Shown one piece after another: positions 35,989 through 44,171 of a DNA stretch of 64,000 bases; positions within the stretch are counted from its first letter, which is position 1; every line of letters begins with the position of its first letter. The notes below the pieces were generated by a model, which was not told the origin of the DNA, ran no database searches, and saw only the letters and a list, made by a program, of their open reading frames with translations. Source of the stretch: Avisuccinivibrio sp964424565 (GTDB lineage: Bacteria > Pseudomonadota > Gammaproteobacteria > Enterobacterales > Succinivibrionaceae). The DNA is taken from positions 1-64,000 of the forward strand of contig CAYRIZ010000002.1 of NCBI GenBank assembly GCA_964424565.1, given 5' to 3'. The translations under genes and the position numbers were made by a program.

Positions 35989-37218
35989 ATGTCCACTCTT
36001 CAGGATCAATTAGTCGCCCGCTTTATGCGCTATGTCGCCATCCCCTCACAGTCCGACGCCGCAGCCGGTGTCACTCCCTCCTCAGCCGGTCAGCTGGAAC
36101 TGGGACGCCTGCTGATGCAGGAGCTGCAGGAGCTGGGGCTCTGCGATATAGATCAGGACAGTCATGGTGTGGTCACCGCCCGCCTGCCCGCCACCGCCCC
36201 CGGCGATGCCGTGGGCTTCTGCGCTCATCTCGATACAGTGGATGTATCCTTAAGCCCGGTCATACATCCGCAGATTGTTGACTATCAGGGCGGCGACATA
36301 GTGCTCAATGCCGCGCAGAATATTGTCATGAAGGCAGCCGATCACCCCGAGCTGCAGGACTATATAGGACAGCGCCTGCTCTGCTCCGACGGCACTTCCG
36401 TGCTCGGAGCTGACAACAAGGCCGCCCTGGCCATTATCATGACGGCTCTGGACCTGCTGCAGCAGGAGCAGCGTCCCCATGCTGAACTGTTCGTAGCCTT
36501 TGTGCCTGATGAGGAGATCGGTTTGTGCGGCTCCAAAGTACTGGATCTGCACAAATTCAGACCGGATTATGCCTATACCATAGATTCCTGCGGCCTGGGC
36601 GAGGTAGTGTGGCAGACCTTTAATGCCGGCTCGGTATATCTGACCTTTACCGGAGTAACAGCCCATCCCATGAGTGCCAAAGGCGTGCTGATCAATCCCC
36701 TGCTCATGGCCCATGACTTCATAGCCATGTTTGACCGCCTGCAGACTCCAGAGCACACCGACGGTCTGGACGGCTACTGGTGGTTCAACGCCTGCCGGGC
36801 CGATGCCCTGACCTGCTCCCTTACCATGCACATCCGCGACTTTGACCGGGAACACTATCAGTGGCGCAAGGAAGTGACGGCACAGAATGTGGAGAAGCTG
36901 CGTGCCATGTATCCCAAGGCCGACATAGCTGTGCGCTTTGAGGATGTATATGAAAACATTTCCAACAATGTCAGCCCCTCTGCAGCCCCTATAGCCCATA
37001 TTTATGAGGCCATGGAGGAGCTGGGAATACAGCCGCGCACCTGTGCCATGCGCGGCGGCACCGACGGTTCCTGCCTCTCCGCCCGCGGTATTGTGACCCC
37101 CAATTATTTTACCGGTGGCCACAATTTCCACTCCCGCGATGAGTTCTGGCCGCTGGGCAGCGGAGAAAAATCCCTGCAGCTTACCCTGGCGCTGATCAAT
37201 AAGGCCCTGCAGCAGTAA
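35989..37218 (+). CDS. pepT: Peptidase T (aminotripeptidase)
   Basis: Zinc aminotripeptidase of the M20 family, cytosolic; important in peptide use under anaerobic conditions in enterobacteria. 409 residues. Metal and catalytic motifs: HLDTVD (about 80-85), GADNKAALA (about 142), PDEEIG (about 176), and the C-terminal GGTDGSCLSARG and TGGHNFHSRDE. A dimerisation domain sits between. Complete, with a good terminator downstream marking the edge of the AT-rich accessory region. Confidence 0.96.
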   Translation: MSTLQDQLVARFMRYVAIPSQSDAAAGVTPSSAGQLELGRLLMQELQELGLCDIDQDSHGVVTARLPATAPGDAVGFCAHLDTVDVSLSPVIHPQIVDYQGGDIVLNAAQNIVMKAADHPELQDYIGQRLLCSDGTSVLGADNKAALAIIMTALDLLQQEQRPHAELFVAFVPDEEIGLCGSKVLDLHKFRPDYAYTIDSCGLGEVVWQTFNAGSVYLTFTGVTAHPMSAKGVLINPLLMAHDFIAMFDRLQTPEHTDGLDGYWWFNACRADALTCSLTMHIRDFDREHYQWRKEVTAQNVEKLRAMYPKADIAVRFEDVYENISNNVSPSAAPIAHIYEAMEELGIQPRTCAMRGGTDGSCLSARGIVTPNYFTGGHNFHSRDEFWPLGSGEKSLQLTLALINKALQQ

Positions 37219-37227
37219 TACAGCCTG

Positions 37228-37263
37228 CCGGACAGCTGCTGTCTGCAGGAGCTGTCCGGTTTT
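37228..37263 (+). terminator. pepT terminator
   Basis: CCGGACAGCT (37228-37237) pairs with AGCTGTCCGG (37250-37259), followed by TTTT. The 12-base loop can add inner pairs. Confidence 0.85.
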
Positions 37264-37848
37264 CCCCGCCGGCCATTACTGCGGCTGCACGGCTCTGCCG
37301 CCACTTTCTTCCCCTGACTGGCTTTCTTACTGTTATTCCTGTCCTGAGCACAAAGGTCTGCACAACGGCAGAACAACTGCATTTTTATGCGGCTGTTACT
37401 GCCTTCACATAGTAAAAACCCTTGTTTTTTAGCAATGAAACAGTAGAATACATTTGAAAAAACCATTTAAATTTATAATAAATAAGCCGTTTTAAAATTT
37501 CTGTTTTTATTTTTTCATAGTTTAAGAAACTGATTTTATCAGTAATAAATAAATCTTTTGTTTATGTGGTTGTTTTAGCGCATTAAACAGGCTTAACCAT
37601 ATAAATTCAGGTTGCGTCAGATATTGAAAACGGCACAGAAAGCTCTGTATTAGTACAGAAATAATCTGAAAAAGCTCATATCCTGCAGCAGTCAGGATAT
37701 ATATATTTTTATATCAGCTTTTAAATTTTATTAAATCATCCATTTATCTTTTTTTTTTTTTATTATATTCATTACCACTTACACAGTCTTATTTAAATAA
37801 TAAAATAAGATTTTTGTATAAAAACATGATTTATTTGGCAGGAGTTAT
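37264..37848. other. AT-rich leader of the accessory operon, with two hairpins
   Basis: About 585 bases without a credible gene and very AT-rich. It contains a small stem TCTGTA/TACAGA (37644-37649 with 37654-37659), a stem ATATCCTG/CAGGATAT (37678-37685 with 37693-37700) followed by ATATATTTTTATAT, which resembles a terminator, and a 14-T-rich tract near 37750. A short RNA ending at the second hairpin is possible. The ribosome-binding site AGGAG lies just before the first gene. No clear promoter hexamers could be assigned among many AT-rich candidates. Confidence 0.45.
37678..37715 (+). terminator. Possible leader terminator / small-RNA 3' end
   Basis: 8-bp stem with 7-base loop followed by an A/T run containing five consecutive T. 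It stands about 135 bases before the accessory operon and may end a short leader transcript. Confidence 0.4.
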
Positions 37849-39351
37849 ATGTCAGCTGCAGAAAATGTACTGAAAATAGATGGGACGCTGAGTACCAGAT
37901 CAGCCACGCATGAAGTTTTTATTGAAGATTCAGAATTTCCGGTAATAAACCCGGATATGGTGGCTGAAAAACTTGATCTTATTGCAAAGGCTCAGGAAGA
38001 AGGCAAAAAGAATCTTCCTCCCAGTGAACAGGAAGTACGTTTCAGCACTGCTGAACTGGAAATTGATACCGAAATTCAGCGCACAGTAGCCGGATATGAG
38101 AGAAGAGCCTCGGCCAGAGTGGAAAATCTTGATGCTGACATACTGGGAACGATAAAAGACAATGAAGAAGATATTGCCAATATTTACCTGATGCCTGAGC
38201 GGTTCAAAGATGAGGTAAAAACATATCTTGCTGCAGCCTTAACTGAATTTGATGAAGCCAGGGCTGAGTTTAGGGAAGTAACCAGGGAATATAAAAGTTT
38301 CAGAAGAAAAAATAAGCTGGAGGAGCGGGTCTGCGAACCAGCAAAATCACGAGGCCATATATTTGTTTCCTGGTCCATGCTTTTCATATTCATTGCGTTT
38401 GAAGCAGTAATAAACAGTTCCTTATTTGCCACCAATATGTCCAGCGGTTTAATCGGCGGTTTTGGTACCGCCCTTTTGTTGTCTCTGGTAAACGTATTAG
38501 TTTGTTTCTTTTTGGGACGGGTAAGCCGCTACAGAAATCTTGCAAGTTTATTTTATAAATCTGCCGGTTTGTTTGTATTTATCATATTTGCTATATGGCT
38601 GGTGGTGTTTGGTCTGGCAACGGCTCATTTTCGTGATGTTTTACAAAGCTCGAACATCATAAACATGTCAGATCCAAGTCTGGGAATTATCACTATAGCT
38701 GCCAAAGAATCCCTGATATCATTAAAGGCAGATCCTCTGGGATTATCTGATATTTTTTCTTATCTCCTCATGGGGGTTACTATTTTATTTGGAGTAATGG
38801 CCTTTTATGATGGTCTTCGTTACGATGATGACCCCTGCCCCGGTTATTTCAAAGTTACTGCAAAATATATCAATATATCAGGTGCATGGGCAGATGCTAT
38901 TGAAGAGAGACGGGCTGAAATAAACAAAATCAAGGACAAATATCTAAAGTCAATCAAAGACACCATAATGGCCCTTCATAACGGCTTGGTTCATGCAAGA
39001 AAAAGTAATCACTCCAAAGAACTTACTCTCAGTTCATATAGCAATGCCCAACGCAGTGCAGACAAGGCATTTCAGTCTTTGGTGAGCAAATTCAGAATAG
39101 AGAACGCCAAATGTCGTACTACTCCTGAACCTGTGTTTTTCACCAGAATAGAGACTCTGGATCTCAGTGAATTACCTCCGGTGCCGCATAGGGATTTTAC
39201 GCAGAAACTCGAGGAGCATGAGCAGAAGGTAAACGAGCTGAAGAAGGATTCTGAAAAAATTCGCGAGCAGATTATTCAGTCATTTGATGAAGAAGACAAC
39301 AAACTGCGGAAAATAAAAGAGGAAGAGGAAATATATGCCCAGACAATCTAG
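37849..39351 (+). CDS. Accessory operon gene A: four-helix membrane protein flanked by coiled coils
   Basis: Not recognised as a named family. The 500-residue protein has a charged helical N-terminal part (about 30-160), four hydrophobic segments at about 170-195, 200-224, 232-260 and 298-322, and a helical C-terminal part (about 350-500) ending in a highly charged coiled coil of Glu and Lys. Both long soluble parts are expected in the cytoplasm if four helices cross. AGGAG precedes the ATG. Its last 17 bases overlap gene B. Base composition and codons (ATA, AAT, AGA) differ from the housekeeping genes, suggesting acquisition. Likely a membrane scaffold of the A-D complex. Confidence 0.75.
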   Translation: MSAAENVLKIDGTLSTRSATHEVFIEDSEFPVINPDMVAEKLDLIAKAQEEGKKNLPPSEQEVRFSTAELEIDTEIQRTVAGYERRASARVENLDADILGTIKDNEEDIANIYLMPERFKDEVKTYLAAALTEFDEARAEFREVTREYKSFRRKNKLEERVCEPAKSRGHIFVSWSMLFIFIAFEAVINSSLFATNMSSGLIGGFGTALLLSLVNVLVCFFLGRVSRYRNLASLFYKSAGLFVFIIFAIWLVVFGLATAHFRDVLQSSNIINMSDPSLGIITIAAKESLISLKADPLGLSDIFSYLLMGVTILFGVMAFYDGLRYDDDPCPGYFKVTAKYINISGAWADAIEERRAEINKIKDKYLKSIKDTIMALHNGLVHARKSNHSKELTLSSYSNAQRSADKAFQSLVSKFRIENAKCRTTPEPVFFTRIETLDLSELPPVPHRDFTQKLEEHEQKVNELKKDSEKIREQIIQSFDEEDNKLRKIKEEEEIYAQTI

Positions 39352-40183
39352 AAGATCAAGATATCAGCGCTCCAATTCAGTTTCCGTCGGCCAGCTGCTG
39401 GTAATCGCTGCGGCAATTATTCTGCTTTGTGTAATAGGTGGATATTTTGTTTATAGCAATTTCCTCGCTGACAAGGAAGAATACGATTCCAATACTGCCT
39501 GCAGATTAGTAAATAATGAGATAAATCCTAACGGCCACACAGTAATACTCATCGATGAAACTGATGTGCTCACCCCTATACAACAAGATTACATAAAAGC
39601 TCACCTCAACAGATTTGTACAGGATGAACTGCAGATCGGTGAACTGCTCAGTATTTATCTGCTTGATGATCAATTAATATCCGGACGCAGGCCGGTATTT
39701 AACATGTGCAAGATGCGCGATGGCAGCGATGCGGATAAATTTACTGAAAATCAGCGCCTGATGGCCATGCGCTTTCAAAAAACTTTTCAGGGACCATTTA
39801 AGCAGAGGCTTGACAGCGCTATTTCCGGTAAAACCAGTCTTGACTACTCCCCTATTTTTGAAGCTTTGCAGCTGATTGCAGTCAATAGTTTTGACAAATA
39901 CAAAGTTAATGGTGACAAACGCCTGCTGATATTCTCCGATATGCTGCACCGCACTCCCAAACCCAATGAATATTCCATGTTTACCCAGAAACACTCCTTT
40001 GAACAATTAAAAAAGACAAATTACTATCAGAAAGTAAAAACCTATATGCCGGGCACTATAGTCAGCCTCTATATACTTTCCTCATATCCGCAGTATCAAA
40101 AAATGGATTTGGCTGAGTTCTGGAAAGATTATTTCAGGGACTCCGGTGCATATGTTGAACAGATTATTCCGGTGGGATACTAA
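39335..40183 (+). CDS. Accessory operon gene B: single-pass protein with vWA-like domain
   Basis: 282 residues: a short Arg-rich cytoplasmic N-terminus, one membrane helix (about 18-44), then an alpha/beta domain probably outside the cytoplasm. HTVILIDETD (68-77), SPIFEAL (about 172-178) and KRLLIFSDML (about 195-204) occupy the places of the first strand, the helix after the second metal motif and the fourth strand of a von Willebrand A fold. The DxSxS metal site is altered to DETD, so metal binding may be reduced. The ATG lies inside gene A with GAGGAAA upstream, indicating tight coupling. Role inferred: a binding or sensing subunit. Confidence 0.7.
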   Translation: MPRQSRRSRYQRSNSVSVGQLLVIAAAIILLCVIGGYFVYSNFLADKEEYDSNTACRLVNNEINPNGHTVILIDETDVLTPIQQDYIKAHLNRFVQDELQIGELLSIYLLDDQLISGRRPVFNMCKMRDGSDADKFTENQRLMAMRFQKTFQGPFKQRLDSAISGKTSLDYSPIFEALQLIAVNSFDKYKVNGDKRLLIFSDMLHRTPKPNEYSMFTQKHSFEQLKKTNYYQKVKTYMPGTIVSLYILSSYPQYQKMDLAEFWKDYFRDSGAYVEQIIPVGY

Positions 40184-40198
40184 TAGAGGATATATACA

Positions 40199-42416
40199 AT
40201 GTCTTTATCAAAGGCGTTTGCCCTTGCACTTGCAGCAAAGATAATTTCGGCAGGCCTAGCGGTTTGGGTCGACAGTCCATGGCTGCTGAGTTTCATCATC
40301 CCCATAGCCTTTATGGGCTTATATATGATGTACGGATACTTTAAGACCAAAGGAGCCGGCTATGAAGTAAAGCAAAGCTATGGTGACAGTTGTTATTATC
40401 TTGGTTTCCTGTTTACGGTAGCATCAATCATTTTGTCCCTGTACGTCCTGGGCTCAACTGACAACTTAACAACATCTGCACTGGCCATGCGCTTTGCCGC
40501 CGCTATGATAACCACTTTTCTGGGTATGGCGGTACGTGTGTGTATGGTCACATTTGCCAAGAGCGAAGAAGAGGAAAAAGCCAGGGCTGAAGAGGCGGCG
40601 AAAAAAGCAGCTGCCGGGCAAGACGGTACTGCAGCTCACGACGGCAAAGATGGTCAGGATGGTACAGCCGGCATCCCCGGCAGGGATGGTCGGGATGGTA
40701 CAGCCGGCAGTCCAGGATATGCTCAAACCGGAGAAAACACGTATTATAAACCACAAGTACGAAGAGTAACTTCATCTGATGGTTTTGAAGTAATAGTTTC
40801 TGCCAATCTGGAAAATTTAAGAGCATTAAATGATGCAATCATAAACAGCATTACCGCAACGGAAAACCTGCGCATAACACAGGAAGACTTTATCAATAGA
40901 ATAAGGGACGACATGAAGCTCATGTTTGCCCGTGTTCAGAGCGACATAGAGGAAATGTCGAAGGACACGAAAAAGTTCGTAAATGGTCTTACCAGGAATG
41001 CTTCCGGAGCTTTTGAGAAAATACAAAATAAATTCAACGAGCAGCTTGAAGCCAGCAGTGCCAATGCTGCCGAAACTTTTGGGAAAGTACTGAATGACTT
41101 CGGTGAGCAGATTGCAGCTAACAGTACAAATGCTGCCGAAACTTTTGAGAAAGTACTGAGTGAATTCGGCAAGCAGATTGCAGCCAACAGTGCAAGTGCT
41201 GCCGAAACTTTTGAGAAAGTACAAAATAAATTCAACGAGCAGTTTGCAGCCAGCAGTGCAAGTGCTGCCGAAACTTTTGAGAAAGTACAGAATAAATTCA
41301 ACGAGCAGCTTGCAGCCAGCAGCGAAAAAGCTGCCGGAACTTTTGAGAAAGTACAAAATAATTTCAACGAGCAGCTTGCAGCCAGCAGCGAAAAAGCTGC
41401 CGGAACTTTTGAGAAAGNNNNNNNNNNNNNNNNNNNNNNNNNNNNNNNNNNNNNNNNNNNNNNNNNNNNNNNNNNNNNNNNNNNNNNNNNNNNNNNNNNN
41501 NNNNNNNNNNNNNNNNNTACAAAATAACTTCAACGAGCAGCTTGAAGCAAGCAGTGACCATATGGCGAAATATATGGATGCGCTGCTCAGCGAGAGCACT
41601 GAAAAAACCAAAAATTATGTTCAGGAAGCCATCCAAAATATTGGAGAGTTATCTCAATCTTCAATCGCCGGCATCAGCAATACAGGCAATGCAGTGGTAA
41701 GAAATGTGGAAGATGTTTCCAAAGCTGCAGCAGGAAGTATTGAGGCTACCGGACTGACGGCAACTAAACAATTAGAGGAAAACACTGATAATTATGTCCA
41801 GGCCTTAAATAGGCAAATCAATAATCTGGGCCAAGCAGTACAGGAACTTGAGAATCAGTTGACGCAAGCTCAGTATCCAATCAGTCAGTTAAATAATTAT
41901 GTAGAGAGAACAGGCATAAATCTGCAGAAACAATCTGACGAGATGCTTGATGAAACCAGGAAAAAGGCCAATTTAATCAAAGAATTGTGGAATGATCTCA
42001 ACAGTAATATGAGTTCCCTGACCCGGGAATCGTTGGGCAACATCGAGTCTTACTGGTCAGATCTTACCAGACAGATGACTGCCGCTACCCAGCACATAGC
42101 TGAGAATCTGCGTGATACCAACAATAAGATAGCTGAGAATCTGGGCAAGACCAACAGTAATATAGCGGAGAATCTGAATAATACCAACAGTAAGATAGCT
42201 GATAGTCTCGATAAGGTAATAGCTACTATAAATGCGGCCAATGAACTGGTGAAAAACCAGGTTAATAAAATAACTCCCAATGTAGATAATCTGAACGAAC
42301 GAGTTGAAAGCCTGGCCGAGAAAGCAAAGGATGCTGCTGATAATTTGGAGAACTGGGATAAAAAACGCAAAAAAGGCATTGTAGGCGTCATTAAGAAGAT
42401 ATTCGGACGGAAATAA
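40199..42416 (+). CDS. Accessory operon gene C: MotA/ExbB/ZorA-like membrane protein with long coiled-coil tail (contains assembly gap)
   Basis: Four N-terminal hydrophobic helices (about 5-24, 27-47, 63-85, 95-120). LGFLFTVASIILSL and MITTFLGMAVRV resemble the pore-lining helices of MotA/ExbB/TolQ/ZorA. Then come a Lys/Glu/Ala linker, nine Gly-X-Y triplets (residues 149-175), and a long helical tail with 22-residue repeats, further coiled coil, and four 11-residue repeats, ending in a basic stretch. AGAGG precedes the ATG 15 bases after gene B. A run of 100 N interrupts the repeats; joining the flanks directly restores one frame, so this is one gene. The visible part encodes over 700 residues. 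Confidence 0.7.
40643..40723 (+). repeat. Collagen-like Gly-X-Y coding repeat in gene C
   Basis: Nine consecutive Gly-X-Y triplets, including GKD, GQD, GTA, GIP, GRD and GSP. The pattern GTA-G(I/S)P-G occurs twice. Preceded by a looser GQDGTA segment. Confidence 0.9.
41003..41560 (+). repeat. 66-base (22-residue) tandem repeats in gene C
   Basis: Six full units visible before the gap at 41003, 41069, 41135, 41201, 41267 and 41333, plus a partial seventh, and one more after the gap. Core residues are AETFEKVQNKFNEQLAASS. The last units before the gap are nearly identical to each other, the first ones more diverged. A 22-residue period equals two 11-residue helical repeats, fitting a long coiled-coil rod. 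Confidence 0.92.
41418..41517. other. Assembly gap (100 N)
   Basis: Exactly 100 N, the conventional placeholder for a gap of unknown length. It falls within near-identical repeats. Flanks read GAGAAAG before and TACAAAATAA after, which join in phase with the repeat; 100 is not a multiple of 3, so the placeholder breaks the frame. Confidence 0.95.
42096..42227 (+). repeat. 33-base (11-residue) tandem repeats in gene C
   Basis: Four units of the type IAENLxxTNxK, starting at 42096, 42129, 42162 and 42195. The fourth is diverged (IADSLDKVIAT). An 11-residue period again suits a coiled coil. Confidence 0.85.
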
Positions 42417-42419
42417 ACA

Positions 42420-43412
42420 ATGCAGAAAAAAGACGACAGCGTGTTTCAGGTATCGCTGACTGAAATCGCATTCACTCTGGTGCTTCTGATACTGCTGCTG
42501 CTGGGGCAGCGTATAGTGGAAATGCTATATGAAAATAAAGCACAGCAGGAAGAAATCATAAGCAAAAATGCTCAAATCAGCCGATATGAGCATATGCTTA
42601 AAGAGGCGAATAAATTTGGCGGTATGTGTACGCCGGATCCTGAAGATCCTCTGGATACTATGATGCCATGCGTCAAATGTTTATCTGTAGCCGGCCGGCT
42701 TTCCAAGGAAGAAGCAGCGCAAAGCATTGAACTGGGCCGGTCTCTGGTCGAACAGTGGAAAGCGCAGCGCAGTAAGCTCTCCTACAATGATTATGCCAAG
42801 AAGCTTTTTGCCGCAGCTGAGCAACTGGCACAGGGCAAAAATTTGATCGATTCGGCTGAAAAGGACAAAGCTGTTGCCGCTCTTGATAAAGCTAATGCAT
42901 ACATTCAACAATTGCAAAATGAGCGAGATCAGCTTAATTCATACAATGAACAATTGAAAAACGAGCATAATCAGCTTAGTTCATACAAAAGCGAACTCGA
43001 CAAAGTTACTGCCTACAATGAACAGCTGGCTGCGCAAAATGCCTATCTTCAGCGCCGGGCCGGTATGGATGATCCTCCCTGCTGGCTTACGGCAGACTAC
43101 CGCCCGCAGTATCTGCTGTCAGTGGTAATTCTGCCGGACATGACCTATCAGGTTGCACCAAACTGGCCGGCAGCCAGAGAAGAAGAGGCTTATGCTATTC
43201 CCGGGGTCAGGGAGATGGTGGAAAAGAAGCATTTGACCCGGGGGGAATTCAACAGGTACGGAGCCTTGATCCTCGACCACAGCAAACAGATGAAGCCCCA
43301 GTCCTGCCGCTACTTTGTAACTATCCGCAATCAGGTGGAAAAGAGATCAGAGGGCGATGTGGCGCGTTTGAATGTGGAGCAGTTCTTCTACAAATATGAA
43401 ATTGTAGAATGA
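42420..43412 (+). CDS. Accessory operon gene D: MotB/ExbD-like single-pass protein with coiled coil
   Basis: 330 residues: short Lys/Asp-rich cytoplasmic N-terminus, one membrane helix (about 12-32) with an acidic residue at its start (Glu 15 in SLTEIAFTLVLLILLL), a long coiled coil (about 34-210) interrupted by a Cys-containing insert (GMCTPDPEDP and MPCVKC), and a globular C-terminal domain (about 213-330) with DDPPCWL and QSCRYFVTI. A membrane acid in an ExbD/MotB position would be the ion carrier. No OmpA-type peptidoglycan motif was recognised. Starts 4 bases after gene C ends. Last gene of the operon. Confidence 0.7.
   Translation: MQKKDDSVFQVSLTEIAFTLVLLILLLLGQRIVEMLYENKAQQEEIISKNAQISRYEHMLKEANKFGGMCTPDPEDPLDTMMPCVKCLSVAGRLSKEEAAQSIELGRSLVEQWKAQRSKLSYNDYAKKLFAAAEQLAQGKNLIDSAEKDKAVAALDKANAYIQQLQNERDQLNSYNEQLKNEHNQLSSYKSELDKVTAYNEQLAAQNAYLQRRAGMDDPPCWLTADYRPQYLLSVVILPDMTYQVAPNWPAAREEEAYAIPGVREMVEKKHLTRGEFNRYGALILDHSKQMKPQSCRYFVTIRNQVEKRSEGDVARLNVEQFFYKYEIVE
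42918..43001 (+). repeat. 42-base (14-residue) duplication in gene D
   Basis: Two units, NERDQLNSYNEQLK and NEHNQLSSYKSELD, lie back to back in the coiled coil (residues 167-194). A third, partial unit follows (TAYNEQLA). Fourteen residues equal two heptads. Confidence 0.8.
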
Positions 43413-43687
43413 TGAGCCGGAGCCGCCGGCTCTGCATGTCCGGCCCGGCGGCACCCCTCAGATACCTGGTAAACCGGCTCCGGCCTCAGGGCACTGGCTG
43501 TCTCTCTGCCAGATACCGACAGCCTGCGCAGCTGACATACCGGCAGAGGGACGAGCTGCCGTTTTCAGCTTATTTAAGCGCAAATCTACTTTGTGTTTTT
43601 ATGACCGGTGCAGGGTATTTTCCGCGAAAAAGTACTAAAATCAGCATAAATTGGCTAAAATAGCCCAAATTTTGTTGGAGATACATT

Positions 43688-44128
43688 TTGGCGGCAATTC
43701 TTGTAATTAATGGACCGAACTTAAATCTCCTCGGCACCCGCGAGCCTGGTCTCTACGGCCGCGACAGCCTGAAGAGCATAGAAGAACGCCTGCGTACGCA
43801 GGGAAATGAACTTGGAGTGGAACTGAGCTTTTTCCAGTCCAATCATGAAGGTGATATCGTAGACCGGATCCAGGCTGCCCGCGGCAGTGTGGACTTCATC
43901 CTGATCAATGCCGGAGCCTTCACCCATACCTCGGTGGCCATACGCGATGCCCTGCTGGGGGTGGAAATTCCCTTCATTGAGATTCACTTATCCAATGTCT
44001 ACTCCCGTGAACCCTTCCGTCACCACTCCTTCTTAAGTGACAAAGCCCGGGGCGTGATCGCAGGTTTTGGAGCAGACGGCTACAGCTATGCCCTCGACAA
44101 GGCGTACCGGCTGTGCTGCAGCAGATAG
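43688..44128 (+). CDS. aroQ: Type II 3-dehydroquinate dehydratase
   Basis: Third step of the shikimate pathway. 146 residues. ILVINGPNLNLLGTREPGLYG carries the active-site Asn and Tyr; FFQSNHEGDIVD, INAGAFTHTSVAIRD and IEIHLSNVYSREPFRHHS follow. The start is TTG at 43688 with GGAG seven bases upstream; no ATG is available. It leads aroQ-accB-accC, an order known from many proteobacteria. Confidence 0.97.
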   Translation: MAAILVINGPNLNLLGTREPGLYGRDSLKSIEERLRTQGNELGVELSFFQSNHEGDIVDRIQAARGSVDFILINAGAFTHTSVAIRDALLGVEIPFIEIHLSNVYSREPFRHHSFLSDKARGVIAGFGADGYSYALDKAYRLCCSR

Positions 44129-44171
44129 ATTTTCCGCGCGCCGCAAGGCCCGCATTACTTAGGTGTTACAT

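Noticed and set aside
41003..41417. Regular 66-base repeats as a CRISPR array
   Set aside because: Units are contiguous, coding and without unique spacers; they are protein repeats.
41160..41517. Separate gene starting at 41160 in a second frame
   Set aside because: It is the out-of-phase reading of the gene C repeats, continuing through the 100-N filler; the in-frame continuation after the gap belongs to gene C.
37264..43412. Accessory operon as part of a prophage or integrative element
   Set aside because: No integrase, tRNA attachment site, phage structural gene or flanking direct repeats were found in the visible flanks.
43409..43663. 84-residue open frame after the accessory operon
   Set aside because: Its start overlaps the stop of gene D, but it has no recognisable domain, no own ribosome-binding site and Arg-rich, unstructured composition.
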